A DNA stretch of 64,000 bases from Psychrobacter sp. BI730 (GCF_013414195.1 NZ_JAATTV010000003.1:213817-277816), one strand, 5' to 3'. Counted from the first letter of the stretch, positions 20,061 through 29,157 are shown. Notes: a model not told the origin generated them from the sequence alone. Translations and numbers: made by a program.

Positions 20061-20831
20061 TTATTTGTTTTCTTTATCAACGCTCTCTTTTTCACCGCTT
20101 TCTTTTTCAATAGCATCTTCTAACTCATCGCCTTCTAGTAACGCAAAAGAAGACTCGATAATTTTGTCTGCATCAAGCTGATACTCATACCAGTTGCCCA
20201 TTATCCCAGCCAACTCATCGAGACCTTCTTTTCTGAGAGCCGAAAACAACTGAATGGTACAGTTTAAGCCCAGTTTTTTCAGTCTTTTACGAGTCTCAAG
20301 GAGGGCGTTCTTAGAAGCACCGTACTTCAGTTTATCTGCTTTGGTCAGCAGAATATGTACTGGTAGCTCACCATCGTTTGCCCAGTGCAGCATTTGCTCA
20401 TCAAAAAACTTAAGCGGATGGCGGATATCTGTCATCAATACCAGACCTGCAAGGCTTGAACGTGATACCAAGTATTCTTCTAGCTCAACCTGCCATTCTT
20501 TTTTCATCTCTAGCGGAACAGCGGCATAGCCGTAACCAGGCAAATCGACCAAACGTCTGTCAGTATCACCGATACTAAAAAAGTTAATCATCTGCGTGCG
20601 TCCAGGTGTCTTAGACGAGCGAGCCAATTGACGCTGATTGGTTAAGGCGTTGATGGCTGATGATTTGCCAGCGTTTGAGCGACCTGCAAAAGCGACTTCC
20701 AATCCCATATCAGGCGGACAGAGACGAAAGGTAGGTGCTGACATCATAAACTCAGTTTGCTGAATTTTCTGACGAGATTTGGTATTGAACAAAGCATGTT
20801 CAGCGGCGACATCGTTAAACGGGGTACTCAT
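20061..20831 (-). CDS. engB: Ribosome biogenesis GTPase EngB (YihA/YsxC)
   Basis: EngB is an essential GTPase for large ribosomal subunit assembly. G1 is GRSNAGKSS (near residue 50), G2 Thr lies in the KTPGRTQ segment, G3 is DLPGYGYA and G4 is LTKADKL. The TrmE/Era-type fold is complete. The 256 residues exceed E. coli EngB (210) because of an N-terminal stretch of about 18 residues and a Glu/Lys-rich C-terminal tail of about 25 (LEDAIEKESGEKESVDKENK). It sits next to cytochrome c5 and c4 genes, as in Pseudomonas. No good ribosome site precedes the ATG. Confidence 0.95.
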   Translation of the reverse strand: MSTPFNDVAAEHALFNTKSRQKIQQTEFMMSAPTFRLCPPDMGLEVAFAGRSNAGKSSAINALTNQRQLARSSKTPGRTQMINFFSIGDTDRRLVDLPGYGYAAVPLEMKKEWQVELEEYLVSRSSLAGLVLMTDIRHPLKFFDEQMLHWANDGELPVHILLTKADKLKYGASKNALLETRKRLKKLGLNCTIQLFSALRKEGLDELAGIMGNWYEYQLDADKIIESSFALLEGDELEDAIEKESGEKESVDKENK

Positions 20832-21235
20832 AAATGGCTCATTAATCTTAAAAAATTGGATGCGATTATAAAATTTTAGTCAGCTGATGATTCAAGTCAT
20901 CGGTGCGGTCAAGTAATTGGTCAAGCAATAGGTAAATCAAGGTAAAAGGCTATTTTTCATCGATGCAATTATGTGTGAATCATAAAAGTAGCTATTTAAT
21001 ATTACTGGCTATTCTATACTATTCCGCGTCTTACTTATTGAAATAACTGCGATTAGCATCATATAAATAGTAGGATAACATTAAAGTTGGCCTGTCATTA
21101 AGACAAGTTCTCAGCTTTAACAAAGCCATATCCAAATTATCTATGTTTATATGACATATATTGTTACAATGTTTAACGAGAGACGTTTAATAGAACGATT
21201 GATGAGACACGTGAAATATCACGAGGAGGTGCTCT
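20832..21235. other. Divergent region engB / cytochrome c5 gene
   Basis: This 404-bp AT-rich region contains promoters for both directions. No ORF or structure of note was found. Confidence 0.45.
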
Positions 21236-21571
21236 ATGTTTTCAATCAGTAAACTTCTTAGCACGAGTTATCGCGCTATAACGGCTAGCAGTGCTGCACT
21301 ATTATTAAGTGGCATTATGATTAGCAGCGCAGGTGCGGCGGATATCGCCACTACCTATAATAACTCATGTGCAGCCTGTCACGATAGTGGGGCGCTAAAT
21401 GCCATCAAAAAAGGTGATAGTGCCAAATGGCAACAGCTGATTAAACAAAAAAGTATGCCGACGCTTATCAAGTCCGTCAAAGGTGGTATGCCACAGATGC
21501 CAGCAGGTGGTCTTTGCGACAAATGTAGTGATGACGACTATCGTAAACTTATCGAATATATGAGCAAATAA
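21236..21571 (+). CDS. Cytochrome c5 family protein
   Basis: This is a small periplasmic monohaem electron carrier of 111 residues. A signal peptide (residues 1 to about 34, ending SSAGA) is followed by the haem site CAACH (Cys45, Cys48, His49). The axial Met is in GGMPQMPAGG. The c5-specific second cysteine pair GLCDKCSDDDYRKLIEYM lies near the C-terminus. CGAGGAGGTG precedes the ATG, one of the strongest ribosome sites in the window. It lies 318 bp before the cytochrome c4 gene and beside engB, a neighbourhood conserved in Pseudomonas. It probably passes electrons to a terminal oxidase. Confidence 0.9.
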   Translation: MFSISKLLSTSYRAITASSAALLLSGIMISSAGAADIATTYNNSCAACHDSGALNAIKKGDSAKWQQLIKQKSMPTLIKSVKGGMPQMPAGGLCDKCSDDDYRKLIEYMSK

Positions 21572-21889
21572 TCGACTTATAAATATAATTTGAACATATA
21601 AAATAAAGCGCTGGGCTAATAACCTATCTGCGCTTTTTGTTTTTGCGTCATATTGTATATTGTGTTGCCAGAAAACTGATGGATACTATGATTAAGTAGG
21701 CAAATGATACAAAGTCTTGCTATAATAATCGAAAATAAACCCTGATGTTAGTAAGTACTTTCAGACTGCTTGTGTCCAAGACCTCAAAATATACGCCATT
21801 CTCATGATTAAAGAGGCGGCTATATCAGGTATCTTACCAGTGCAATCACTCTAAATAATGCTTACGCCGAGCTAGTAGGATTTGTATCA
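21572..21889. other. Intergenic region between the two cytochrome genes
   Basis: This 318-bp region has no recognised element. AGGA lies upstream of the cytochrome c4 start. Confidence 0.4.
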
Positions 21890-22558
21890 ATGAAAAAGTT
21901 AATCGCTGCTGCCAGCTTATGCGTTGCAAGTTTCAGCGTACAAGCTGCTATTATTGTTCCTGAATATGACGTCAATGCAGGTCAAAAAGTTGCAGAAACC
22001 GTTTGTGCCGCTTGTCATGGTCTTAATGGCGTCAGCATTGTTCCTGCACAGCCAAACCTTGGCGGCCAAAACGTAAAGTACCTATATAAACAGCTAATCA
22101 ACTTTAAAGCAGGCTATCGCAAAAACGGTATCATGCAATCACAAGTTGCTAATCTGTCTCAACAAGACCTAGCCAACGTAGCAGGTTATTACGCCAGTCA
22201 AGCGCCTTGGGGCGTTGGCTACGGCAACCCTGCAACCAACCAAGAAGCGACTAAGCTATTCTTGGGCGGCGACAAGTCGCGCGGTGTTATTGGTTGTGCC
22301 GGCTGTCATGGTCCAGACGCCGCAGGTAACACTTGGGCTGCATTTCCAAAACTAGGTGGACAGCATGCTCAGTATATTGCTACTCAGCTAAAACTATTCC
22401 GTGCCGCTGGACGTGTTGATGATATCGATAGCGATGATCAAAAACGAGTCAATGATGCAGCCAAAGAAGGCGAGATGGGTATGATGCAAACGGTTGCATC
22501 GAAACTATCAGATCGTGACATTCGTATCTTGTCAGATTATGTAAGTGCTATTCACTAA
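21890..22558 (+). CDS. Dihaem cytochrome c4
   Basis: This is a periplasmic two-domain cytochrome of 222 residues that donates electrons to oxidases, notably cbb3 type. A signal peptide (residues 1 to about 20, ending VQAA) precedes two similar cytochrome c domains. Domain 1 has CAACHG (Cys39, Cys42, His43) and domain 2 has CAGCHG (Cys136, Cys139, His140). Each is followed by the LGGQ...YLYKQL or LGGQHAQYIATQLK signature and an axial Met (GIMQSQ; EGEMGMMQ). It ends at a clear terminator. Confidence 0.95.
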   Translation: MKKLIAAASLCVASFSVQAAIIVPEYDVNAGQKVAETVCAACHGLNGVSIVPAQPNLGGQNVKYLYKQLINFKAGYRKNGIMQSQVANLSQQDLANVAGYYASQAPWGVGYGNPATNQEATKLFLGGDKSRGVIGCAGCHGPDAAGNTWAAFPKLGGQHAQYIATQLKLFRAAGRVDDIDSDDQKRVNDAAKEGEMGMMQTVASKLSDRDIRILSDYVSAIH

Positions 22559-22912
22559 TTGAGTCGCACTGATGCGATATCTGATACATACTTTGCTTTG
22601 CATAGAAGGCCATTGAATGAAGCCACTGAGTACTGAATCGCATATTGATTATATCTGAACGACTAAACCCCGATTTCGGGGTTTTTTTATAACTGTTTGT
22701 CCCTTATATTAAGACAGTATTTAGATGAATTCATTTACAGAGGCCAGTCGTTGCTCTGTATAATTATAAATTATCGTTATTCACTTTATACCGATTTTCA
22801 AAATACGATTAGCCTTGTCAAACATGTTCGGTCTACCATGCGTGGTACTTGCACTTGTTTTATTTGCTACTCTAGTTTTTGTGAATGGTATTAGATCGTT
22901 TGGATTGAAATT
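22559..22912. other. Intergenic region after the cytochrome c4 gene
   Basis: This 354-bp region contains the cytochrome c4 terminator at 22665-22688 and the presumed promoter of the membrane protein gene at 22913. A 65-codon open frame inside it looks spurious. Confidence 0.45.
22665..22688 (+). terminator. Terminator after the cytochrome c4 gene
   Basis: AAACCCCG and CGGGGTTT pair around a short ATTT loop, followed by TTTTT. Confidence 0.9.
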
Positions 22913-24046
22913 ATGATGATCCGTTATGCTTCTTATTTTATCGCGGCGCTACTACCGTTATTGCTATTTCGTTGGTTTGCACCTGCGTCAATTGGTGAGA
23001 TTGATTTTTGGTTACTATGGTTATTAGCCATGGTATTGGTTGCACTGCCAGTTGTCTACGCTGAAATAGCGTTGGCCTATCGCAGTGTCGAAGGACCTCT
23101 AGCGGGTATGCAAAAGCTCACTCGTGAAGCAGATGTCAGTCCAATATGGCGCAGCTTTGGTTGGTTAGCGGCATTAGTCTCTATTCTGATTGCAGCGTTG
23201 GTTATATCTGGCGCAAGTACAGGTATATTGTCTGCGTTAACTGAGCTAAATAGCGTACCCGATGTACCGAGCTTCGCAGTTGCTGCAGGCCTGATGGTCA
23301 TTGCGTTACTCTTAAGCTTGCTAGGTGTTGCGCCTCTACCTATTGGTTTGGGATTGATGGTAATAGGGTTGCTACTAGGGTTCGCAAACGGTGTGCCAAG
23401 TGCTGGTTTTGCCATGACGGATGTCAGTTTGACGGAATGGGCTCGTGCAGTCGCGTTAGCATTAGTCAGTGTTGGTGCAGGTACAGGATTATACTGGTTC
23501 GGTCAGAACTTGGTGAGTAAGCAAACAGTCACAGCAGTAGAAGCAAACAATCAGCAAGCAAAAAACAGAGCGGCTACTCGTGAGTACCGTGCAACCAAGT
23601 TAGTGTTACCGATTTGGGTGTTGCAACTGCTGATAGGAGTAGTGGTTTTATTTACTAGTGGTATGTCGCTACCACCAATTGGACAGCTGTTATATTGGGG
23701 CGGGGTGTTATTTGTAGCCAGTTACTTGCTGCATTACAGCACACAACAGTTAACGCATAAGTTTGGATTACTGGTTAGTTTGATAATCACTTTTGCTGTA
23801 GCGTTATTATTAGTGGTTGCGATACCAACAGCATGGTTAGTTGGCATCTTGGTCATTATTAGTAGCATTGCTGTACTATTATTATCAGTATTTGCGGGTT
23901 GGCAGATGAAAATCAGTCATTTACGTAAATCACTAAATTTTAGCAATGAAGCAGTTTATAACTTGTGGCGAGTGGCGATACGTTTAGTCGTACCATTAGC
24001 ATTGCTGCTAGCATTGATAGGTTGGGTGATGCAGTGGTTGAGCTAA
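22913..24046 (+). CDS. Multi-pass membrane protein, possibly NSS-transporter related
   Basis: This very hydrophobic 377-residue protein has about 10-11 predicted membrane helices. Two features recall the neurotransmitter:sodium symporter (NSS) fold. An early segment LLAMVLVALPVVYAEIALAY resembles NSS helix 2. The C-terminal FAGWQMKISHL...YNLWRVAIRLVVPLALLLALIGW resembles the last NSS helices. It is shorter than typical NSS proteins (about 450) and I do not see the canonical sodium-site motifs, so it may be a diverged or non-transporting relative. Substrate is unknown. The 3' end overlaps the RnfH-like gene, suggesting translational coupling. Confidence 0.6.
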   Translation: MMIRYASYFIAALLPLLLFRWFAPASIGEIDFWLLWLLAMVLVALPVVYAEIALAYRSVEGPLAGMQKLTREADVSPIWRSFGWLAALVSILIAALVISGASTGILSALTELNSVPDVPSFAVAAGLMVIALLLSLLGVAPLPIGLGLMVIGLLLGFANGVPSAGFAMTDVSLTEWARAVALALVSVGAGTGLYWFGQNLVSKQTVTAVEANNQQAKNRAATREYRATKLVLPIWVLQLLIGVVVLFTSGMSLPPIGQLLYWGGVLFVASYLLHYSTQQLTHKFGLLVSLIITFAVALLLVVAIPTAWLVGILVIISSIAVLLLSVFAGWQMKISHLRKSLNFSNEAVYNLWRVAIRLVVPLALLLALIGWVMQWLS

Positions 24047-24405
24047 CAGTCGAAGGTCGTGACAGCAGTGTGCCACAGTCTACGCAAGCCAATCTAATGA
24101 CAGTATATCTGGCGTATGCTGAAGATGAGCAGCGCCAGCATTATCTAGCTTTGCAGGTTAAACAAGGTACTAGTTTATATGAAGCATTGGCGCAAGCAGG
24201 GTGGCTTGAGAAATTTGCAGAACTGGCGAAGTGGTGTGAGCAAGTAATAGATATCACCACGCCAACTGCGAAACGTTGGCATGTGGGAATTTATGCACAG
24301 AAACAGCCATTAAGCTATTTGCTACAGCCTTTTGACCGTATCGAGGTATATCGCAGTTTAAGCGCTGATCCTATGTCTCAGCGCAAAAATAAATCTCGTA
24401 GCTAA
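24034..24405 (+). CDS. RnfH-family (ubiquitin-like fold) protein
   Basis: This small protein has a beta-grasp fold. The conserved core is MTVYLAYAEDEQRQHYLALQV, the EALAQAGWLEKF helix, VGIYAQKQPLSYLLQPFDRIEVYRSLSADP and a basic tail. RnfH and YfjF relatives often adjoin the toxin-antitoxin-like ratA or bamE/smpA; here bamE is immediately downstream on the opposite strand. The start is uncertain. GTG 24034 (used here) gives 123 residues and a 13-bp overlap with the membrane protein gene. ATG 24097 gives 102 residues, nearer the family length, but lacks a ribosome site. Its molecular function is unknown. Confidence 0.75.
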   Translation: MVELTVEGRDSSVPQSTQANLMTVYLAYAEDEQRQHYLALQVKQGTSLYEALAQAGWLEKFAELAKWCEQVIDITTPTAKRWHVGIYAQKQPLSYLLQPFDRIEVYRSLSADPMSQRKNKSRS

Positions 24406-24438
24406 CCGTTAACTATCTAAGCTAATAGGTTTCGCTGA

Positions 24439-24843
24439 CTATGATGCTGGCAGACTCTCAATACCTTCGATGCGCGTGACCAAACCATTATCATCAAAGT
24501 AAACAACTAAATGCTGGCTAGCGTTTTTGACATCTGCGATGCCTTTACGGCTACCTTCAGTGCCTGCTTTGTAGTCATAGATATAATCCCAGCGTTTAGG
24601 CTCAAGAGTATCTCGAATCGCAGGGCTGCCAAGAGTATAAAGAACTTGGTTTTGATTCATACCCACTTGTAGCTTCTGGGCTTGGTTTTGAGTAATCGCT
24701 GTGCCTTGTGGCAAATCAATCTTATAAACACTCAATAATGAGCAGCCAGACATAGCAACAGTAGCGCTAAGCATACTGGTGATAACGATCTTACGTAATG
24801 CGCTGGTGTGGCTTAACGGACGGAAATTTAATGTCTTTATCAT
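24439..24843 (-). CDS. bamE: Outer membrane protein assembly factor BamE
   Basis: BamE is a lipoprotein of the BAM complex that inserts beta-barrel proteins into the outer membrane. The start is placed at ATG 24843 (134 residues); ATG 24858 is an alternative, and neither has a clear ribosome site. The signal peptide ends VAMSGC, a lipobox. The core VYKIDLPQGTAITQ...LQVGMNQNQVLYTLGSPAIRD...RWDYIYDY is the SmpA/BamE signature. It is divergent from fur, an arrangement conserved in Pseudomonas and relatives. Confidence 0.93.
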   Translation of the reverse strand: MIKTLNFRPLSHTSALRKIVITSMLSATVAMSGCSLLSVYKIDLPQGTAITQNQAQKLQVGMNQNQVLYTLGSPAIRDTLEPKRWDYIYDYKAGTEGSRKGIADVKNASQHLVVYFDDNGLVTRIEGIESLPAS

Positions 24844-25175
24844 GGTAAGATGACTCATAAGAAATGAATTAGGTGTGGCCAGCGTTAGGTCGTACCAGTC
24901 TGACCGACAATCTTGGACAAATGATACGTCATTTACTTGCAATTGCCTACCACTTACGACATTATTTACCAAACACAATCTGAATGGTTAGATTAATTAT
25001 ATTTTAAATTCATAGGCTTGCATCTCGATATTTAGAAAATAATAAGAGAGATGTCTGCATAAGTTTCATCAGTTTATTATTGATCATTTACTTTATATTA
25101 AATAAAAATAATCTTTGCTGATTATTTATCTCATATTTTCTATTTGTTAAGGCTGTTACAGTCAAAAGGGATATT
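24844..25175. promoter_or_regulatory. bamE-fur divergent promoter region with inverted repeat
   Basis: In this 332-bp AT-rich divergent region, a perfect inverted repeat AAATAATC-N6-GATTATTT lies at 25106-25127, about 50 bp before fur. Its half-sites resemble Fur-box half-sites (GATAAT-like), but the spacing differs from the classical 19-bp box. It may serve Fur autoregulation; this is a weak inference. Confidence 0.45.
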
Positions 25176-25610
25176 ATGGCTTCTTTTACCAATCAAGATT
25201 TACGTAGAGCAGGACTCAAGGTCACGTTACCTCGTATCAAAATTTTAGAGTTATTAGAAAGCGCAGAGCTGCATCATATGAGTGCAGAGGAAATATATAA
25301 GGCACTTATCGAGCAAGGTGAAGATGTAGGTCTTGCCACTGTCTATCGTGTCCTAACACAGTTTGAACAAGCAGGTATTGTTGAGCGTCATAACTTCGAA
25401 AACAATCTATCTGTATTTGAGATTACCCAAGAAGAGCATCACGATCACCTAGTTTGTGATGTGTGTGGCAAGATTATAGAGTTTCATAATGAAGTCATCG
25501 AAGAAGAGCAGCTGAAAGTAGCAGAGAAACATGGCTTTAAACTGTCTGGGCATTCTCTTGTGCTATACGGCATTTGTGCGGATCAAGCCTGTAGAGATAG
25601 CGCGAAGTAA
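25176..25610 (+). CDS. fur: Ferric uptake regulator Fur
   Basis: Fur is the iron-responsive repressor of iron uptake genes. The 144-residue product has an N-terminal winged helix (LRRAGLKVTLPRIKILELLE, then GLATVYRVLTQFEQAGIV, which carries the recognition helix). The C-terminal dimerisation and metal domain has the metal-ligand cluster EEHHDHLVCDVCGKIIEFHNEVIEE and a later Cys pair ICADQAC. AAAGGGAT lies before the ATG. It is divergent from bamE and followed by a shared terminator with pilU. Confidence 0.97.
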   Translation: MASFTNQDLRRAGLKVTLPRIKILELLESAELHHMSAEEIYKALIEQGEDVGLATVYRVLTQFEQAGIVERHNFENNLSVFEITQEEHHDHLVCDVCGKIIEFHNEVIEEEQLKVAEKHGFKLSGHSLVLYGICADQACRDSAK

Positions 25611-25670
25611 TTATCTAGAGTATAAGTAGAAACGCTTATTTCTATCAGTACTACTACGATATCGAACAAT

Positions 25671-25708
25671 AAAAGAAGCCCTCGTTATAAATAACGAGGG
25701 CTTCTTTA
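25671..25708. terminator. Bidirectional terminator between fur and pilU
   Basis: The perfect stem AGAAGCCCTCGTTAT / ATAACGAGGGCTTCT has a 2-nt centre and is flanked by A and T runs. Confidence 0.9.
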
Positions 25709-25741
25709 TATATGTCTATTATGCGTAGAAAGCGCAATAAT

Positions 25742-26863
25742 TTAGCTAACATCTAACGATAAACTATCAGCACCTTCATCTAAATTCGCCTTACCGTTTT
25801 TGCTACTAAGCTTAATTTTGAGGCGCAAATCGTTAGGAGAGTCGGCATGTAGAATCGCTTCTTTATACGTTATCTCTCCTTGCTCATACAAATCAAAAAG
25901 TGCCTGATCAAAGGTTTGCATACCGCTGTCTCGAGAGCGTGTCATGACGTCTTTGATTTCATGCACCTCACCTTTACGGATATAGTCGCTAATTAGCTGT
26001 GAGTTTAATAAAATCTCAATAGCAGCACGGCGTCCTTTGCCATCAGGGGTTGGAATGAGCTGCTGAGCGATAATGGCCTGCAAGTTCAACGACAAATCCA
26101 TAAATAACTGATTATGGCGATTGGTTTCAAAGAAGTGAATGATACGATCAATTGCTTGGTTAGCATTGTTTGCGTGCAACGTTGCAAACACTAGATGACC
26201 TGTCTCAGCGTACTGGATAGCGTAGTTCATGACTTCACGGTTACGAATCTCACCGATTAAGATGACATCGGGTGCTTGGCGTAGCGTGTTTTTTAGGCCT
26301 GCTTCAAATGAATGAGTATCGATACCAACTTCACGTTGGGTAATAATACAGCCGCGATGTTTATGAACAAACTCAATAGGGTCTTCTATCGTAATGATAT
26401 GACCATGAGAGTTTTGATTGCGATGTCCTATCATTGCTGCAAGGGTAGTAGATTTACCTGTACCTGTTGCGCCAACTAATAGAATAATACCGCGTTTTTT
26501 CATGGCCAATTCTTTTAGCGCTGGCGGTAAACGTAACTCTTCAACCGTTGGAATATTATTTTCAATTTTCCGTAAAATCATCCCTGCCATATCGCGTTGT
26601 ACAAATGCACTGACTCGAAAGCGAGCTTGCTGTGCTTCATCAGAGATGGCAAATTGACATTCATTGGTTTCTTCAAACTCTTTTCGTTGGCTTGGCGTCA
26701 TCACACCTTTGACCAATCTCATGGTCTGCTCAGCACTTAAAGGTGTTCTACCGACAGGTAAAATTTTTCCATTCACTTTCATGGAAGGTGCTACGTCAGC
26801 AGTAATAAAAAGGTCAGAGCCATTTTTGCTGATCATTAACTGTAATAGTTTATCAATGTCCAT
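25742..26863 (-). CDS. pilU: Type IV pilus accessory retraction ATPase PilU
   Basis: PilU is a hexameric secretion-type ATPase that assists PilT in retracting type IV pili. The product is 373 residues from ATG 26863, the start that matches the family N-terminus MDIDKLLQLM; an upstream ATG at 26890 lacks a ribosome site. Walker A is VGATGTGKSTT. The Asp box lies in IITIEDPIEFVH, Walker B in VILIGEIRN, and the His box in ETGHLVFATLHANNA. PilU rather than PilT is indicated by EIRNREVMNYAIQYAETGHLV and by lying 132 bp downstream of pilT. Confidence 0.95.
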   Translation of the reverse strand: MDIDKLLQLMISKNGSDLFITADVAPSMKVNGKILPVGRTPLSAEQTMRLVKGVMTPSQRKEFEETNECQFAISDEAQQARFRVSAFVQRDMAGMILRKIENNIPTVEELRLPPALKELAMKKRGIILLVGATGTGKSTTLAAMIGHRNQNSHGHIITIEDPIEFVHKHRGCIITQREVGIDTHSFEAGLKNTLRQAPDVILIGEIRNREVMNYAIQYAETGHLVFATLHANNANQAIDRIIHFFETNRHNQLFMDLSLNLQAIIAQQLIPTPDGKGRRAAIEILLNSQLISDYIRKGEVHEIKDVMTRSRDSGMQTFDQALFDLYEQGEITYKEAILHADSPNDLRLKIKLSSKNGKANLDEGADSLSLDVS

Positions 26864-26995
26864 ATCGCACTTGTACCAGATGTAAGCCAATTAAAATCAT
26901 ATTTTAAAAACGTCAATAAAAAGTAAGAAAGTAATTACAGAGACCATGAGTTGTTTGTTATTTTTGATGGTATCTGTCAATACTGTCTGTCAGTA

Positions 26996-28051
26996 CTATA
27001 AAAATGCCTCAGGCTGCTTGGCATAAGGACGTGCAACATCCTTACTAATAGTTCCTTTACTTACCAAGTTCTTTAACGTCTGATCAAGGGTAATCATGCC
27101 ATCGCCTGCACCTGTTTGGATAGCAGAGTACATTTGGGCAATTTTGTTCTCACGTATTAAGTTACGGATAGCAGGGGTACCTATCATAATTTCATGGGCG
27201 GCTATACGTCCACCTACTTGACGACGTAATAACGTCTGTGAAATAACAGCTTGCAATGATTCTGACAGCATCGCGCGGATCATGTCTTTTTCAGCAGCAG
27301 GGAATACATCAATAACACGGTCAATCGTTTTAGCCGCTGAGCTGGTATGCAAGGTACCGAACACTAAGTGACCAGTTTCTGCTGCGGTCAACGCTAAGCG
27401 GATAGTCTCAAGATCACGTAGCTCACCAACTAAGATAACATCGGGATCCTCACGTAGGGCAGAGCGCAATGCTGGCTCAAAACCCAAAGTATCACGGTGT
27501 ACTTCACGCTGGTTAATCAAGCTTTTTTTAGACTGATGCACAAATTCAATCGGGTCTTCGATAGTTAAAATATGCTCTTTACGGCTTTCGTTAATATAGT
27601 CAATCATCGCCGCAAGTGTTGTTGATTTACCTGAGCCTGTTGGGCCTGTGACCAATACCACACCACGCTTAAAGTCTGAAACGCGTCTAAAGACATCGCC
27701 CATACCTAAGTCTTCCATCGTTAATACTTTGGAAGGAATGGTACGAAATACAGCGCCTGCACCGCGATTTTGATTAAAAGCGTTGACACGAAAACGTGCT
27801 AGATTAGGAATTTCAAAAGAAAAATCCGTTTCAAAAAACTCTTCAAAGTCGGCACGTTGCTTATCATTCATGATGTCATAAATAAGCTGATGCACAACTT
27901 GATGGGTCATCTCTGGCATATTAATACGTGTCATTTCACCATCAACACGTATCATTGCCGGCATACCCGCTGAAATATGTAAATCTGACGCCTTATGCTT
28001 AACCGTAAAGCGCAGCAAGTCTTCGATATTAAGATTATTTTTTTCAGCCAT
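26996..28051 (-). CDS. pilT: Type IV pilus retraction ATPase PilT
   Basis: PilT drives pilus retraction and so twitching motility and DNA uptake. The 351-residue product is a close family match. Walker A is VTGPTGSGKSTT, the Asp box LTIEDPIEFVHQ, and Walker B VILVGELRDLETI. The His box is AETGHLVFGTLHTSSA, and the AIRNLIRE motif, needed for retraction in P. aeruginosa PilT, is present. GGAAT precedes the ATG. It is divergent from yggS and upstream of pilU, the Pseudomonas order. The pilus assembly genes themselves are not in the window. Confidence 0.97.
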   Translation of the reverse strand: MAEKNNLNIEDLLRFTVKHKASDLHISAGMPAMIRVDGEMTRINMPEMTHQVVHQLIYDIMNDKQRADFEEFFETDFSFEIPNLARFRVNAFNQNRGAGAVFRTIPSKVLTMEDLGMGDVFRRVSDFKRGVVLVTGPTGSGKSTTLAAMIDYINESRKEHILTIEDPIEFVHQSKKSLINQREVHRDTLGFEPALRSALREDPDVILVGELRDLETIRLALTAAETGHLVFGTLHTSSAAKTIDRVIDVFPAAEKDMIRAMLSESLQAVISQTLLRRQVGGRIAAHEIMIGTPAIRNLIRENKIAQMYSAIQTGAGDGMITLDQTLKNLVSKGTISKDVARPYAKQPEAFL

Positions 28052-28406
28052 AATTTGATATTCCTATCACTTAGTCTAGGTAAGACAAAACACTATAAAA
28101 GTACGTGGTAAACTATTTATCGATAGCCTTAGTATAATAAGAGATGATAAGAAGTTCACCAGTACAGGTCTTTACCATCACTAGCATATTCAGCAGCATA
28201 TGTTAAAGCATGTAACAATATCATAACAAGACTATGAGTATTTAACCATCTACTAAATTAAGAAAAACCAAAACTGGATCGTTTTAAAATAATTCTTATA
28301 GGAGTTATTTCTAATTTACTTTTAAAAATCGGATAGTTATATTTTTTTTATAATAAAAATTGCAGAAAAAAATCTCAAAAAATTAATCAAGCAATAAGGG
28401 CAGAGC
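28052..28406. other. pilT-yggS divergent intergenic region
   Basis: This 355-bp region is extremely AT-rich at 28290-28400 (long A and T runs). It presumably holds the divergent promoters. No ORF was found. Confidence 0.5.
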
Positions 28407-28448
28407 ATGAAGGAAATGAATGGCAATATGAAGGAAATGAATGGCAAT
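28407..28448 (+). repeat. 21-bp tandem duplication at the yggS start
   Basis: Two identical 21-bp copies, each beginning ATGAAGGAAATGAATGGC, double the first seven codons and also the possible start site. Confidence 0.95.
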
Positions 28449-29144
28449 ATTGATGAAGTGACACTTATCGATAATTGGCAACAAGTTAGTAAGCAGATGA
28501 AGCAAGCGTGTGATCATGCTGACAGACAGGCTGATAATGTTATGCTGCTGGCTGTTTCGAAAACGAAACCTGCCGATATGATCGCAACTTTAGCAAAGCA
28601 GGGACAGCGTGATTTTGGTGAAAACTATCTACAAGAAGCCATCGAAAAAATTACTGAACTTAAAGCTCAGCCTGTAGGCAAAAGTATCGTTTGGCATTAT
28701 ATCGGTAGTATTCAACGTAATAAGACACGTGACATTGCAGAGCACTTTGATTGGGTGCAAACGGTTGAGCGCGATATCATCGCCAAACGATTGAATGACC
28801 AACGACCAGCTGACCTGCCGCCATTGAATGTGTTGATCCAATTAAATATCGATAATGAAGATAGCAAGTCAGGATGCCTGCCAGCCCAGTTGCCAGAACT
28901 GATAACAGCGATCAAAGAGTATGAGCGTTTACAGCTACGAGGTTTGATGATTATTCCTGCTAAAGCAAATACGGATGCCTTTGCTCGAACTAAGCAGTTG
29001 TTTGAAGAGGTCAAAGCCGATTGTCCAGAATTAAATAATTGGGATACGCTTAGTATGGGTATGAGTGGCGATATGGCAGAAGCGATAGAAAACGGCACAA
29101 CGATGGTACGTGTCGGCACCGCTATCTTTGGTCAACGTGCTTAA
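28407..29144 (+). CDS. yggS: YggS-family pyridoxal phosphate homeostasis protein (PLPBP)
   Basis: This is a PLP-binding protein with an alanine-racemase-like TIM barrel but no known catalysis; it buffers PLP and affects amino-acid homeostasis. Of 245 residues, VMLLAVSKTKPADMI carries the PLP lysine. FGENYLQEA, WHYIGSIQRNKTRDIA and the phosphate-binding LSMGMSGDMAEAIENGTTMVRVGTAIFG follow. The N-terminus is an exact doubling MKEMNGN-MKEMNGN from a 21-bp direct repeat (28407-28448), so three in-frame ATGs (28407, 28428 and others) could start translation. It is adjacent to pilT, as in Pseudomonas. Confidence 0.92.
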   Translation: MKEMNGNMKEMNGNIDEVTLIDNWQQVSKQMKQACDHADRQADNVMLLAVSKTKPADMIATLAKQGQRDFGENYLQEAIEKITELKAQPVGKSIVWHYIGSIQRNKTRDIAEHFDWVQTVERDIIAKRLNDQRPADLPPLNVLIQLNIDNEDSKSGCLPAQLPELITAIKEYERLQLRGLMIIPAKANTDAFARTKQLFEEVKADCPELNNWDTLSMGMSGDMAEAIENGTTMVRVGTAIFGQRA

Positions 29145-29157
29145 AACAATGTGAATA

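Noticed and set aside
22697..22894. 65-codon frame after the cytochrome c4 gene
   Set aside because: Unusual Cys- and Tyr-rich composition, no ribosome site, and it lies in a terminator-to-promoter gap.
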